From positions 248,001 through 312,000 of the forward strand of contig NZ_VZZZ01000003.1 of NCBI RefSeq assembly GCF_009193265.1: DNA of 64,000 bases, read 5' to 3'. The position numbers and the translations under genes are program-made. Under the pieces are notes generated by a model. The model worked only from the letters and a program-made list of their open reading frames with translations, was not told where the DNA came from and did not search any database. Shown one piece after another: positions 42,854-52,780 of this stretch. Source of the stretch: Marinobacter changyiensis. GTDB lineage: Bacteria > Pseudomonadota > Gammaproteobacteria > Pseudomonadales > Oleiphilaceae. Positions within the stretch are counted from its first letter, which is position 1; each line of letters opens with the position of its first letter.

Positions 42854-43459
42854 TCAGTCTCGGGGGTGCTCCCTTTTGCGTACAGCTAAAATGACCTCAC
42901 GGGCTTTTGCAGGATCTTCGGGTACTCTGACACCCTCACTGCGCAGTATTTTTGATGCCAGGTCAGCCGAACCGAGCTTTGTCAGTCCTTCATGCTCCAG
43001 TAGGCTTGAGACTTGTGACAGCAGATCATGCTCCTCCTGCTTTGGGCGCTCTCCTGTCTTGGACTTCCATTGTTTTACGTCATTCAGTGCTCGCCCAGCG
43101 AAAAGCCGTAAATCATTCAACTCCTGATTCAGCCCTCCAAATGGTTGCAAATTGAATTCGCGGTTTAACCGCCATTCATATAAGCCAATTTGCGCTTTGA
43201 TTGATTCGGGAGTCTTGCTCAAATGCTCCTGCAATTCGTCAATTAGCTGCAATGTTTTTTCGGCATGGCGTATTTCTTCGGCTCTGGAGGGCTCGGTGTC
43301 TCTGCTTTGGGTTAGGCATCTGTATCTGCCAAATAGAACTTTAACAACCTCCAGTAACTCGCCACTTTTCGGAAGATCCACAAATAGGAGGTCGGTTCGA
43401 GCCTTTAGCGATTCGTCCACCATGCCGCCAGTGTGCTGCAAAGGTATTTTTCTAGGCAT
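42854..43459 (-). CDS. Hypothetical protein of the satellite
   Basis: A protein of 201 aa starting MPRKIPLQHTGGMVDESLKA. The ATG overlaps the integrase stop by 8 bp, so the two are coupled. It is mostly helical and charged: EEIRHAEKTLQLIDELQEHL, then LNDLRLFAGRALNDVKQWKS and LLSQVSSLLEHEGLTKLGSA. No domain is recognised. A further 31-codon extension upstream is open but lies in the integrase gene. Confidence 0.75.
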   Translation of the reverse strand: MPRKIPLQHTGGMVDESLKARTDLLFVDLPKSGELLEVVKVLFGRYRCLTQSRDTEPSRAEEIRHAEKTLQLIDELQEHLSKTPESIKAQIGLYEWRLNREFNLQPFGGLNQELNDLRLFAGRALNDVKQWKSKTGERPKQEEHDLLSQVSSLLEHEGLTKLGSADLASKILRSEGVRVPEDPAKAREVILAVRKREHPRD

Positions 43460-44813
43460 TTTTACCTCCAACCGCCACAACCTCCCGTTGCTCAACACCT
43501 GCGCCATACTGTCGCAAGATATCTTTTGCCGCGTCCGGGCATAGGTGTCCATAGTGGCTTTCGATCATCGCCACGGATTTGTGCCCTGCCAGTTTTGCCA
43601 CTGCGAACATTGGCACGCCAGCCGCCACCAGCGAACTGATAAAGTGGTGCCTTAGTGCATATAGGGTTAGGTCATTCGGCAGCCCGCCTAACCGTTTAAC
43701 ACGCTTCCAGGGCTTGTCATGCGCGTTCTTATCCATACGCTTGCCAGTTACCGGAGACGGAAAAACCAGGCCGGAATCAGGCTTGCCGTTTTGCTCCCAC
43801 CAGGACGTAACCACTGCCAATGCCTGCGGCGGGAGATCCATCTCAACACGGGCGGCTTTGTCCTCGCCGTGGTGCTTAGTTTTCTCTGGCGTTTTGGTCA
43901 GCCGGCCAAAAGTCGGATTCAGCTCTGATTGCCACTGCAAAGAATAAAGATCACCGGGGCGCATACCTGTGAACAGGCTCAACTTTGCAAACGGAACAAA
44001 CCAATGGGGATAAGCCACGTTGTCGAGATCTGGTAAATGGGGCTTGCCATGCTTCCGGCTGTTGCGTCTGCCCTGTCGGATTTCTTCCGCGAAAGTATCA
44101 AGGCCAGTATGAAAAGCCGCCAGTTCATCCTTGGTCAATAACCGCCGAGTGGCTTCTCGTCTCTGGCGTAGCTCTGCGGCTCTCTCATTATCGAGCGGCT
44201 TCTCTAAAGAAACGTGCTGCAAAGGGTTCTCATCTAACACACCGTCAACCATTGCCTGCTTTAACAAGGTCCGTAACGCGCCATAGGCTCGCTTTAGGGT
44301 GGCGTGAGCGCGGCCTTTCTTTTCCTTTTCTGCCTGCCAGGCGTGAATGTCGGCACGGGTAAGACCGGCGAGATCCCTGTCGAGTAGCCCCTTGAAGTTA
44401 GAGCGTAGTATCGCAAGCGTCCCCTCCCCGGCACTGCGGCGCGACTGGTAACGCGTATATGGTCCGTCGAGGTAGGCTTTCAAAGTCCGATGGGCGGCAC
44501 GTTGTTCTTGAGTGATAGCGAGAGCTTTCTTTTCCGCCTTCTCTGCCAGAACGTCCGCATCATCATTGCGCCAGCCCATAGCCTTCTCTGCGGCTTGCTG
44601 TGGCTTCATTGCAGGGTAACGACCGACGGTAGCAGTACGGCGCTTGCCGGTCAGATCTTGATACCGATAGCGCCAGCTTCCACCGGTTTTGGTCTTGAGT
44701 AGGTGCAAGCCTGTTACTTTCTCGCACCACAAGGTTGCTCTGTCTGCCGAGTCTTTGAGGAACTTATTAGCGGCTGAATCTGAAATGCTTGTGTCTAGCT
44801 TTACCTTGGCCAT
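43452..44813 (-). CDS. Tyrosine recombinase (integrase)
   Basis: A protein of 453 aa of the P4-type integrase family, with an N-terminal arm-binding region (GGSWRYRYQDLTGKRRTATV), a core-binding region (SRRSAGEGTLAILRSNFKGL) and a catalytic domain. Catalytic residues seen are Arg in FTGMRPGDL, Arg in YALRHHFIS (the usual His before it is Tyr), His in AGHKSVAMIE and Tyr in SHYGHL. It joins the element to tRNA-Val. The gene is at the right end with its start only about 140 bp from attR, as is usual, and GTGTCACC repeats right before it are likely arm sites. Confidence 0.95.
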   Translation of the reverse strand: MAKVKLDTSISDSAANKFLKDSADRATLWCEKVTGLHLLKTKTGGSWRYRYQDLTGKRRTATVGRYPAMKPQQAAEKAMGWRNDDADVLAEKAEKKALAITQEQRAAHRTLKAYLDGPYTRYQSRRSAGEGTLAILRSNFKGLLDRDLAGLTRADIHAWQAEKEKKGRAHATLKRAYGALRTLLKQAMVDGVLDENPLQHVSLEKPLDNERAAELRQRREATRRLLTKDELAAFHTGLDTFAEEIRQGRRNSRKHGKPHLPDLDNVAYPHWFVPFAKLSLFTGMRPGDLYSLQWQSELNPTFGRLTKTPEKTKHHGEDKAARVEMDLPPQALAVVTSWWEQNGKPDSGLVFPSPVTGKRMDKNAHDKPWKRVKRLGGLPNDLTLYALRHHFISSLVAAGVPMFAVAKLAGHKSVAMIESHYGHLCPDAAKDILRQYGAGVEQREVVAVGGKNA

Positions 44814-44842
44814 GTGTCACCCGTGTCACCAATCTGTGACCT
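44814..44842. repeat. Probable integrase arm sites, right
   Basis: Two tandem GTGTCACC units (44814 and 44823) and an inverted CTGTGACC. The segment 44822-44842 matches the left site at 35303-35323 with one mismatch. Confidence 0.7.
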
Positions 44843-44948
44843 TAATCGTAACACAATGATGAACAAACGTGGTCTACCATGAACACAAAATGGCGATAAC
44901 CTATTGTTTTACCGTTCTAGTGCCTGATTTCAATGGAGCTTATTTGTT

Positions 44949-44993
44949 TTGACATGGCAGAGGTCGGCAGTTCAAATCTGCCTGGTCCTACCA
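44949..44993. repeat. att site, right copy (tRNA-Val 3' fragment)
   Basis: A 45-base copy of the 3' half of tRNA-Val, from the anticodon loop to CCA. It has no 5' half and is not a tRNA gene. It marks the right end of the satellite. Confidence 0.95.
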
Positions 44994-44996
44994 CAT

Positions 44997-45026
44997 AAAA
45001 AAAACTCCCATCAGGGAGTTTTTTTA
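44997..45026. terminator. Bidirectional terminator, probably the original one of tRNA-Val
   Basis: AAAAAAA, ACTCCC-ATCA-GGGAGT, TTTTTTT. It lies four bases after the right att copy. Before integration it would have followed tRNA-Val directly. It now ends the leftward epimerase operon. Confidence 0.85.
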
Positions 45027-45079
45027 TGTCTGCAGAAATGTCACTTCTGACCGGTAATTAAAGGTAACCGCCGAAGCGG

Positions 45080-46087
45080 CTATACCTTATAAAATTCCCG
45101 ATACCAATCAACGAAGTTGGCAATGCCCTCGTCCACGGTAGTCGCCGGCTTGTACCCCACATCGTCAATCAGTGCCTCTACATTGGCGTAGGTAGCAGGT
45201 ACGTCGCCCGGTTGCAGCGGTAACAGATTCTTCTCGGCTTTCCGTCCCAGTCGCTCCTCTATGATTTCAATAAAGCGCGAAAGCTCTACCGGATTGTTAC
45301 TGCCGATATTGTAGAGCCTGTAAGGCGCCATGCTGGTGCCGGGATCGGGATTCTTTCCGGACCATTGGTCATTTGGTGAAGCGACGTTGTCGAGGGTGCG
45401 GACTACCCCTTCAACGATATCGTCTATGTAGGTAAAGTCCCGTTTGTGGTGCCCGTGGTTAAACACGTCGATGGGTTCGCCAGCCAGAATCTTTTTGGTA
45501 AAGATAAACAGCGCCATATCTGGCCTGCCCCAGGGGCCGTAGACGGTGAAGAAGCGCAGCCCGGTGGTCGGCAACTGGTACAGGTTGCTGTAGGTGTGGG
45601 CCATCAGCTCGTTGGCTTTCTTGGACGCTGCGTAGAGGCTCAAGGGATGATCGACATTGTCGTGTACCGAGAACGGCATTGCCTCGTTAGCGCCATACAC
45701 CGAACTACTGGAGGCATAAACGAGATGTTTGACGCCATTGTGGCGACAACCTTCGAGAATATTCATGAAGCCAACGAGGTTGGCGTCCACGTAGGCATTC
45801 GGATTCTCAATGGAGTAGCGTACCCCGGCCTGAGCCGCAAGGTTCACTACCCGTTCCGGTTTGTGCTCACGAAACAGGGCCTCCATGGCGGCCCGGTCGG
45901 ATATGTCCTTTCGCACCTCGGTAAAGCCGGCCTTGCAGGTTAAGCGCGCCAGACGGGCTTCTTTCAGGTTGACATCGTAATAGTCATTGACGATATCAAC
46001 GCCAATGACTTCGTCACCACGATCCAGCAGGCGATGGGCCAGATGCGAGCCGATAAACCCGGCAGTCCCTGTCACGAGAATTTTCAA
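45080..46087 (-). CDS. NAD-dependent epimerase, probable UDP-glucuronate 4-epimerase
   Basis: A protein of 335 aa starting at a TTG with GGGAG upstream. The extended SDR signature is [20 protein letters not shown], the active site [13 protein letters not shown] with Tyr and Lys, and [20 protein letters not shown], all as in UDP-glucuronate 4-epimerases of capsule loci. It would make UDP-galacturonate for polysaccharide synthesis. It lies after the barrel gene and is separate from the exopolysaccharide locus, but may feed it. Confidence 0.9.
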   Translation of the reverse strand: MKILVTGTAGFIGSHLAHRLLDRGDEVIGVDIVNDYYDVNLKEARLARLTCKAGFTEVRKDISDRAAMEALFREHKPERVVNLAAQAGVRYSIENPNAYVDANLVGFMNILEGCRHNGVKHLVYASSSSVYGANEAMPFSVHDNVDHPLSLYAASKKANELMAHTYSNLYQLPTTGLRFFTVYGPWGRPDMALFIFTKKILAGEPIDVFNHGHHKRDFTYIDDIVEGVVRTLDNVASPNDQWSGKNPDPGTSMAPYRLYNIGSNNPVELSRFIEIIEERLGRKAEKNLLPLQPGDVPATYANVEALIDDVGYKPATTVDEGIANFVDWYREFYKV

Positions 46088-46133
46088 AGTTTTCTCCCTG
46101 AATAGAATAGTCCGACGTTATTGAGTACTACCA

Positions 46134-46871
46134 TTAAAATACCAGACCGGCACTGATGAAGGGTCCGCCAATTTCAATATCCAGTGCGTCGTTACTGTCT
46201 TCGTAATCGATGCTCAACTGGCGATAGCCAGCACGTAATTGCACAACAGCGAACTCGTATTGACCGTAGGCATTGTAGTCAAAAATGGAATCGCCATCAA
46301 AACTGATGAAGTTGCCTTCGGCACCCACGGAAGCGCCGGTCAGGGGCAGATCAAAGCGCGCGGCCAGGTATCCCATGGGAATAGTGCCATCGATCGTGGT
46401 ACGGCTGACCTGGCTGGGCGGTAAGCGTTTTTCAACTAACAGCTCGCCGTCGAATGTGCGCACGGTGAGACCGGCATCCAGGTTGACCCAGTTGTCGAGC
46501 AGCTCGTAATAAAGCGTGATATCAAACTGGTCGAGATCCAGTTCGGAATCCACTGTTGCGCCCGGAAGGATGCCATCAAAACCAGCGGCCCCCACCTCAC
46601 CCCGTCCACTCTGTTTGATAGACGTGTAGTTCAGCCTGACGTTTGGCAATAGCGGAACCGGGTGCTCGATATAAGCACTGAGGTTGGCATTGGAATCGCT
46701 GTCGAGGTTCAGGTCATCCTCAACATCGATGGCGGAATTCCGGTTAGTCGCTGTTCCGCTCAGTTCGGAATCCCAATAACTGACGTTAGCGCCAAACCCG
46801 ACGATATCGGCACTGGCAAGCGGTGCTGCAAGCACCAGGGAGGTACCGGTTAGCAATAGTAGTTTTCGCAT
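46134..46871 (-). CDS. Outer-membrane beta-barrel protein (TIGR04219-like)
   Basis: A protein of 245 aa with a signal peptide MRKLLLLTGTSLVLAAPLAS cut before ADIVG. The mature part is a set of amphipathic strands (VGFGANVSYWDSELSGT, VRLNYTSIKQSG, FDITLYYELLDNWVNLDAGL) ending ISAGLVF with the C-terminal Phe. It matches the family of short barrels of marine gammaproteobacteria whose role is unknown. It lies 38 bp after purC on the same strand. Confidence 0.88.
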   Translation of the reverse strand: MRKLLLLTGTSLVLAAPLASADIVGFGANVSYWDSELSGTATNRNSAIDVEDDLNLDSDSNANLSAYIEHPVPLLPNVRLNYTSIKQSGRGEVGAAGFDGILPGATVDSELDLDQFDITLYYELLDNWVNLDAGLTVRTFDGELLVEKRLPPSQVSRTTIDGTIPMGYLAARFDLPLTGASVGAEGNFISFDGDSIFDYNAYGQYEFAVVQLRAGYRQLSIDYEDSNDALDIEIGGPFISAGLVF

Positions 46872-46909
46872 AAATTACCTTGTTATGGTTGTTTCACCGC
46901 CGGGCGGTA

Positions 46910-47623
46910 TCAGTCAAACTGAATACCCAAACGACGACCGACTTCTTCGTAGGCTTCGATGACATTCCCGAGTCCTTGCCTGAACCGGTCCTTGTCCATT
47001 TTCTTACGGGTCGCCTTATCCCATATACGGCAACCGTCGGGGCTGAACTCGTCCCCCAGCACTATCTTGTCGCCGGAACGTCCGAACTCCAGCTTATAAT
47101 CCACCAACAGCATGCCGGCAGCGTCGAATAGCGATTTGAGCACTTCATTGACCTGATAGGTCAATGTCTTCATCTGTGACAGTTCGTCTGCCGAGGCCCA
47201 GCCAAAGGTGATCGCCAGTGATTCGTTCACCATCGGGTCATGAAGCGCGTCGTTCTTGAGAAACAGCTCAAACGTCGGGGGCGTAAGGTTCTGGCCCTCT
47301 TCCACACCCAGGCGGCGACAAAGACTGCCTGCCGAGACATTGCGGATGACGCATTCGACCGGAATCATGTCCAGCTTCTTGACCAGGGACTCGACAGGAG
47401 ACAATAAACCTTCGAAGTGCGTGGGAATCCCTGCGGCTTCCAGTTTCTCCATGATAAACCCGTTAAAACGGTTGTTTACCATACCCTTGCGGTTGAGCTG
47501 CTCTTTTCTTTCGCCGTCAAAGGCAGAGGTGTCATCGCGAAACAACAACACGAACCGGTCCGGGTCATCTGTCCGGTAGACCGATTTGGCTTTGCCCGTA
47601 TAGAGCTCTTCGCGCTTTTCCAT
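46910..47623 (-). CDS. purC: Phosphoribosylaminoimidazole-succinocarboxamide synthase
   Basis: A protein of 237 aa, the normal length, starting [20 protein letters not shown]. Conserved blocks are [38 protein letters not shown] and [10 protein letters not shown], with [13 protein letters not shown] near 180-195. It joins CAIR with aspartate using ATP in purine synthesis. It follows bamC by 46 bp; the dapA-bamC-purC order is widespread in gammaproteobacteria. Confidence 0.97.
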   Translation of the reverse strand: MEKREELYTGKAKSVYRTDDPDRFVLLFRDDTSAFDGERKEQLNRKGMVNNRFNGFIMEKLEAAGIPTHFEGLLSPVESLVKKLDMIPVECVIRNVSAGSLCRRLGVEEGQNLTPPTFELFLKNDALHDPMVNESLAITFGWASADELSQMKTLTYQVNEVLKSLFDAAGMLLVDYKLEFGRSGDKIVLGDEFSPDGCRIWDKATRKKMDKDRFRQGLGNVIEAYEEVGRRLGIQFD

Positions 47624-47669
47624 TCATGTTCTCCCGTTGCGCCAGGCCAGATACACTGGTGCACATCCA

Positions 47670-48734
47670 TTAATAAAGATATTCGAACAGCTCTGACAGC
47701 AACCTTTGCGAACGGTCAGTACCGTCGTATTCATCAGATCTTGCGGTGGTGACCAGCACCCTGTCCTGCAGCGTTTCTAGCCGGACCTCGAAGGTATATT
47801 CCGGAACAGGCTCGTCAGCAAACCAGTTGAACCAGCCTGGATCACGCTCTTCCTTGGAGCGGAAATCGACGTAGAACAAACCATTGCTGCGATCAAGATC
47901 GACCACAGGCACTTCGGCTTCATTCAACGCCCGCCTGACCTCTGCCCAGGCACGATCGAACCCGACGATCATTTCAATGGCATCAGCTACGCCGTTCCGG
48001 GACACCATGGCGACCTTTGGTGATGTCGTCATCGCAAGAGCGGCGCGGGAATAGGATTTGGTGTCTTCACGATCTTTCAGATAGGACGCCAGATCCGCCA
48101 AAAGTTCTTTCTCTATCGCCAGGCTGTCTGAATCAGACTGCCATTGCAGCAGTTGGTCCGGGCTTTCATTAATTTCCAATCTGCGGAGCTGAACTTCGGT
48201 GGTTTTGCGACGAACGCCCGGCGTTACCCTGGCCTGAACCACGACCAACTGCTCGCCATCCTGATTCTGAGGCAACTGCAACAGGGTACGGGCACGCTGG
48301 CTGAAGTTGACGATATCGCTCTGCATAACGCCGAGCTGAGTACTGTCTTCAACCACACCCAGCCCGCGGTCATTAAAGTACGCTGCCACTGACGGCCAGA
48401 CCCGGCCCGGCACGTCATTGACCAATACCCAGGCCTGATCATCCACTTCCTCGATGATGTAGTTCTCCTCCAGTATCTCGGAGGTCATATCGGGCGGTTG
48501 TGGGATATCAGACGGGTTCATCTCGCCGCGGTTGCCACGGTCAATCTGCCGGACCGGAAAGGCTTCGCCCTGGCGCGCCATGACCTGTCCGTCAGCCAGT
48601 TTCAGCGGTTCACCCTCGGAGGCATTGACGTACTCTTCGGAACGATCATCGATAAGACTGCACCCTGCCAACCCGATCATCAGGATAAATCCGGATACCA
48701 GGCCTGCAAGGGCTTTTTTTGACTGCACTGCCAT
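47670..48734 (-). CDS. bamC: Outer-membrane assembly lipoprotein BamC
   Basis: A protein of 354 aa; ATG at 48734 with GGAG seven bases upstream. The lipobox LIGLAGC after a short hydrophobic signal makes it a lipoprotein. An unstructured N-terminal part (DDRSEEYVNASEGEPLKLAD) is followed by two helix-grip domains (VWPSVAAYFNDRGLGVVEDS and AWAEVRRALNEAEVPVVDLD). BamC is a part of the BamABCDE barrel-insertion machine. It starts 41 bp after dapA. Confidence 0.93.
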   Translation of the reverse strand: MAVQSKKALAGLVSGFILMIGLAGCSLIDDRSEEYVNASEGEPLKLADGQVMARQGEAFPVRQIDRGNRGEMNPSDIPQPPDMTSEILEENYIIEEVDDQAWVLVNDVPGRVWPSVAAYFNDRGLGVVEDSTQLGVMQSDIVNFSQRARTLLQLPQNQDGEQLVVVQARVTPGVRRKTTEVQLRRLEINESPDQLLQWQSDSDSLAIEKELLADLASYLKDREDTKSYSRAALAMTTSPKVAMVSRNGVADAIEMIVGFDRAWAEVRRALNEAEVPVVDLDRSNGLFYVDFRSKEERDPGWFNWFADEPVPEYTFEVRLETLQDRVLVTTARSDEYDGTDRSQRLLSELFEYLY

Positions 48735-48775
48735 TGGGTAACTCCAGGGCGTCGTTTGCAAGAATTTAAAACGGC

Positions 48776-49651
48776 TCAGAGTACACCCGCCGCTTTGAGT
48801 GCTTCTTCGACTTCACCATGGAATTTTTGATCCAGCGGGGTGAGCGGCAGACGAATACCTTCACCGATGATTCCCATACGTTCCAGAGCCCACTTCACCG
48901 GGATAGGATTCGCTTCAAGGAAGAGCTTTCTGTGCAGTGGCATCAAAGCTTCATTGATGCGCTCAACTTCTTCCCGGTTACCCGCAATCGCAGCCTCACA
49001 CAAGGCCGACATGCCTTTCGGGGCAACGTTAGCGGTCACGGAAACGTTGCCCTTGCCTCCGGCCAGCATCAGGTCCGCAGCGGTCGCGTCGTCGCCCGAA
49101 TAGACCACCAGGCGTCCTTCCACGGCACGAATGAGCTCGGCTCCGCGAGGTATATTGCCAGTCGCGTCCTTGATGCCGATGATATTCGGGATATCGGCCA
49201 GGCGCTCAACGGTTTCATTGAGCATGTCACAGGCCGTCCGGCCGGGTACGTTATACAGTATCTGGTTGACGGGAACGGCCTCGGCGATGGCGCGGAAGTG
49301 ACGATACAGGCCTTCCTGGCTTGGCTTGTTGTAGTACGGCACCACCAGCAAACAGGCATCAGCCCCCAGTTTATGGGCCTCACCGGTCAGCTCTATTGCT
49401 TCCCGTGTTGAATTGGCGCCGGTACCGGCAATGACCGGAATGCGCCCATTGACCCGTTTTATGATCTGGCCGATAACGCGACAATGTTCATCCGGATCCA
49501 GCGTAGCGGACTCGCCTGTAGTCCCTACCGCAACGATGCCGTGGGTTCCGTTATCAAGATGAAAGTCCACCAGGTTGTCCAGATGCTCCCAGTGGATGCT
49601 GCCATCCGGGTGCATTGGTGTTACCAGTGCGACAAGGCTACCAGTAATCAT
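48776..49651 (-). CDS. dapA: 4-hydroxy-tetrahydrodipicolinate synthase
   Basis: A protein of 291 aa; ATG at 49651 with ACGGAG upstream. It begins [20 protein letters not shown]. Catalytic residues are Thr-Thr in GTTGESATL, Tyr in [10 protein letters not shown] and Lys in [11 protein letters not shown]. It condenses pyruvate with aspartate semialdehyde to start lysine and diaminopimelate synthesis. It leads the dapA-bamC-purC run. I saw no riboswitch in the gap before it. Confidence 0.97.
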   Translation of the reverse strand: MITGSLVALVTPMHPDGSIHWEHLDNLVDFHLDNGTHGIVAVGTTGESATLDPDEHCRVIGQIIKRVNGRIPVIAGTGANSTREAIELTGEAHKLGADACLLVVPYYNKPSQEGLYRHFRAIAEAVPVNQILYNVPGRTACDMLNETVERLADIPNIIGIKDATGNIPRGAELIRAVEGRLVVYSGDDATAADLMLAGGKGNVSVTANVAPKGMSALCEAAIAGNREEVERINEALMPLHRKLFLEANPIPVKWALERMGIIGEGIRLPLTPLDQKFHGEVEEALKAAGVL

Positions 49652-49786
49652 AAAAACTCCGTCGGAATAAAAGGCTAATGGTAATGTTGGCCGTGAGATG
49701 ACACAAGAGAACAACCGAATAAATAGCTTACCAACCTCAGCCCGAGAAGAAACCTGCCGGTTGGTGTGGGTGCGGACCGGGGCAAA

Positions 49787-50869
49787 TTACTTGCCGCCTG
49801 GCTTTATCAAGGGCTGCGAGACGTTCTGGACCGGCCACGCAGAGAAGATTGCCTTCAGCATGGTTGCAAGGGGAATGGCAAAAAACACACCCCACAACCC
49901 CCATATCCCGCCAAAAAACAGCACGGCCACGATGATAGCTACCGGGTGCAGATTATTCACTTCCGAGAACAGAATAGGCACCAGGACATTGCCGTCGAGC
50001 GCCTGGATGACCCCATAGACCACCATAACCCAGATGAATTGGCTACCCCAGCCAAAAGCAAACAGGCCGATCATTGCCACCGGAATGGTCACAACAGCAG
50101 CACCTATATAGGGAATCACCACGCTTATCCCGACGAGTAGTGACAGCAAGGCGGCGTAAGGCATTCCGAGCAGCTTGAAGCTGACATAGGTGGCGCCACC
50201 AACAATTAATATTTCGACAGCCTTACCACGAACATAATTCGCACACTGGAGATTCACCTCATTCCAGATTCGGACCATCATCGGCCGCTGATGGGGCAAC
50301 AGGCGGGAGATCGACCCGAGCAGCAGGCTGCGGTCCTTGAGAAAGAAAAACACGAGTATGGGAAGCAATACCATGTAAATCAGCAGCGCCATCAGATCCG
50401 GAATACTGGCAATGGAGAACGACACCAGCCACTGGGTCATACGAGCTGCTTCGCTGGTCACCTGCTGGTACAGGTTATTGATCTGTTCAATTGAAATGAG
50501 ATTCGGGTATTGCTGGGGCAGCAGTTCGAAATAGGTCTGCATCTCCCGGAAAATCCGGGGAGTCTCTCCCGCCAACGACGTTACCTGCGTCCACAGTAAG
50601 GGTAGAAGCCCGAACAGAAAGCCAATCAGAGTGCCAAGAAAAACCAGAAACACCCCGATAATCGAGACAACTTCGGGAATGCCCAGAGAGGTCAGCTTGG
50701 TAACCAGACCCTGAAGAATAAAGGCAATGATGGCAGCGGCAATGACCGGCGCCAGCATTCGACCAAAGAGGATAACAATCAGGGTGCCGAAGATCAGCAG
50801 CAGAAAAAGTATGACTGCTTCGTCATCTGAAAAGTATTTATGCGCCAGACCACGTAAAATTCGTACCAT
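49787..50869 (-). CDS. AI-2E family transporter (PerM-like)
   Basis: A protein of 360 aa; ATG at 50869 with GGAG six bases upstream. It has about eight membrane segments with ILFLLLIFGTLIVILFGRML at the N-terminus, and the family block AALLSLLVGISVVIPYIGAA and IQALDGNVLVPILFSEVNNL near the C-terminus. The family name comes from one autoinducer exporter, but most members are sodium/proton antiporters or permeases of unknown cargo. It lies 45 bp after tusA on the same strand. Confidence 0.92.
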   Translation of the reverse strand: MVRILRGLAHKYFSDDEAVILFLLLIFGTLIVILFGRMLAPVIAAAIIAFILQGLVTKLTSLGIPEVVSIIGVFLVFLGTLIGFLFGLLPLLWTQVTSLAGETPRIFREMQTYFELLPQQYPNLISIEQINNLYQQVTSEAARMTQWLVSFSIASIPDLMALLIYMVLLPILVFFFLKDRSLLLGSISRLLPHQRPMMVRIWNEVNLQCANYVRGKAVEILIVGGATYVSFKLLGMPYAALLSLLVGISVVIPYIGAAVVTIPVAMIGLFAFGWGSQFIWVMVVYGVIQALDGNVLVPILFSEVNNLHPVAIIVAVLFFGGIWGLWGVFFAIPLATMLKAIFSAWPVQNVSQPLIKPGGK

Positions 50870-50914
50870 CAATGTCTCCGTAACTTCACGAAACAGCATG
50901 CCCGGAACAAAACG

Positions 50915-51142
50915 TTAATTTCCACGTCGTATAACGAAGTGATAACAACCGTCGGTTTCCAACGTGCTAACCAATATGTGAGATGATAGCTTCAGGAACG
51001 CGGGTATATCCCGGGCTGACCCGGCATCGGTCGCGATGACCTCAAGCTCTTCGCCCGGTTGCATGGCATTCAGCTTGAGTTTGGTTTTTAACAGCGGCAT
51101 GGGACAAATAAGCCCGGACGCATCAAGAACATTATCGGCCAT
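50915..51142 (-). CDS. tusA: Sulfur carrier protein TusA-like
   Basis: A protein of 75 aa starting MADNVLDASGLICPMPLLKT. The CPMP motif near residue 13 has the sulfur-carrying Cys of TusA/SirA, and the rest follows the small two-layer fold (LEVIATDAGSARDIPAFLKL). TusA passes persulfide sulfur for tRNA thiolation or molybdopterin synthesis. An upstream ATG 15 codons earlier is open but outside the family. It is divergent from bepA. Confidence 0.93.
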   Translation of the reverse strand: MADNVLDASGLICPMPLLKTKLKLNAMQPGEELEVIATDAGSARDIPAFLKLSSHILVSTLETDGCYHFVIRRGN

Positions 51143-51259
51143 GAGTCTAATATAAACCGTTGCGTTTTCGGTGGCTTGTTGGTTCAACTATCAAGCGGTG
51201 CATTATGCCGGCGAGTCCCCTGCATTGCACTGATTGTCAGGAAGTATATCAGGCAACCT

Positions 51260-52738
51260 ATGAAATTCGTTCGTGCAGCGTTTTACCAGAAGTTCACAAG
51301 AAAGGCAGGACAAGGTCTGGCGCTTGCCGTTGCCCTTTCGCTGCCGCTCAATAGCGTTATTGCAAACGAATCCCTGTTGCCAACGCTGGGCGGTGTTGGC
51401 GGTGGCCTTATTTCCGAGCAGCAGGAAGCGGAAATTGGCCGTCAGGTGATGCGCTCATTGAGAGTGTCAGCCGAACAGATACGGGATCCGCTGGTCACCG
51501 ATTACATGAACAGCATTGTCTATCGTCTGGTGCCTTTTGTGCCACTGCAAGACAAGCGCTTGTCTCTGGTTGTAATCGACAGCCCGGCGCTGAATGCGTT
51601 TGCGGTGCCCGGCAACATTATCGGGGTCAACGCCGGACTTTTTCTGAATGCCGCCACCGAGCAGCAATTTGCCTCGGTTATCGCCCACGAGCTTGCCCAC
51701 CTCAGCCAGCGTCACTTTGCACGCCGAATGGAGCAGCAAGAGACCAGTGCGCCACTGACCCTGGCCGGAATGATCGCTGGCATCATTCTGTCGGCGGTTA
51801 CCCAGTCGGACGTTGGCATTGCAGCTATCGCCGGGACCCAGGCCATGGCGGTGCAGAACATGTTGCAATACAGCCGCTCTAATGAGCAGGAAGCAGACCG
51901 GGTTGGCATTGATGTCCTGGCAAACGCTGGCATGGACCCCAGAGGCATGCCCGAAATGTTTGAGGTAATGATGCGGCAGAATCGCCTGCAGGGAAACCGC
52001 CTGCCGGAATACCTCTCAACCCACCCGCTCACCCAGAGCCGGGTGTCGGACAGCCGCAGTCGCGCGGAACAATATCCGGAGGGCGGCGTCACCGACGCCC
52101 TTGAATATCATCTTGTGCGGGCCCGCTTGCAGGTCAGATACGCAAAATCTCCGGGGGATGCGGTGGATCTGTTCGAAGGCTATCTGGCAAACGATAGCGC
52201 AAATTGGGAAGAGGCCGCCCATTATGGTTTGGCGGTGGCCTATCTGGCAGCGGATCGGCCACAGGATGCCCGCAAGAAACTCGAAGCGCTACTGGCAAGG
52301 CAACCGGGTCGCATTACCTACGTGGTTACTCTGGCTGAAGCGTTGCACACCTTGAAGCAGACCGAGGAAGCCAGGGCTTTATTGCAAAATGCCGTGCAGC
52401 GGAATCCCGGCAACGCTCCGATCATCACCATGCTGGCGGACGTTGAGCGCAGCGCCGGCAACGCGCAGCAGTCCGCCGAGTATCTCAAAACGCTGACGCG
52501 GGAATACCCGCACCGGGAAGATCTGTGGCTTCAGCTTGCCGAGGCCGAGGGTCAGGCGAGGAACATTGTTGGGGTACACCGCGCCCGGGCAGAATATGAC
52601 CTGTTGATGGGGGACCTGGAGTCTGCGCAAAGGCAGTTGAGGGAAGCCCAGGAGAAAACGCCTCCTGAAGCTCCGCTGCGGCAGATCATCACTGAGCGTC
52701 TCTCGCAGGTATCAGACGCCCTCGCCCGCCGGCGCTGA
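51260..52738 (+). CDS. bepA: Periplasmic M48 metalloprotease with TPR repeats (BepA/YfgC-like)
   Basis: A protein of 492 aa; the ATG at 51260 gives a signal peptide (to about LNSVIA). The M48 domain has VIAHELAHLSQRHF, the HExxH zinc site, and a later Glu in NEQEADRVGIDVL. After the protease (about 50-300) come TPR repeats to the end (AAHYGLAVAYLAADRPQDAR and so on). BepA degrades or assists misassembled barrel proteins at the BAM machine. It is convergent with nadA. Confidence 0.94.
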   Translation: MKFVRAAFYQKFTRKAGQGLALAVALSLPLNSVIANESLLPTLGGVGGGLISEQQEAEIGRQVMRSLRVSAEQIRDPLVTDYMNSIVYRLVPFVPLQDKRLSLVVIDSPALNAFAVPGNIIGVNAGLFLNAATEQQFASVIAHELAHLSQRHFARRMEQQETSAPLTLAGMIAGIILSAVTQSDVGIAAIAGTQAMAVQNMLQYSRSNEQEADRVGIDVLANAGMDPRGMPEMFEVMMRQNRLQGNRLPEYLSTHPLTQSRVSDSRSRAEQYPEGGVTDALEYHLVRARLQVRYAKSPGDAVDLFEGYLANDSANWEEAAHYGLAVAYLAADRPQDARKKLEALLARQPGRITYVVTLAEALHTLKQTEEARALLQNAVQRNPGNAPIITMLADVERSAGNAQQSAEYLKTLTREYPHREDLWLQLAEAEGQARNIVGVHRARAEYDLLMGDLESAQRQLREAQEKTPPEAPLRQIITERLSQVSDALARRR

Positions 52739-52780
52739 ACTTGGACCCGCGTCTGATCCCGCGCAACCCTCTCGCGAGGC

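Noticed and set aside
44949..44993. A second tRNA-Val
   Set aside because: Only the 3' half is there; it is the right att copy of the satellite.
49652..49786. Lysine riboswitch before dapA
   Set aside because: The gap is only about 135 bp and I saw none of the conserved stems.
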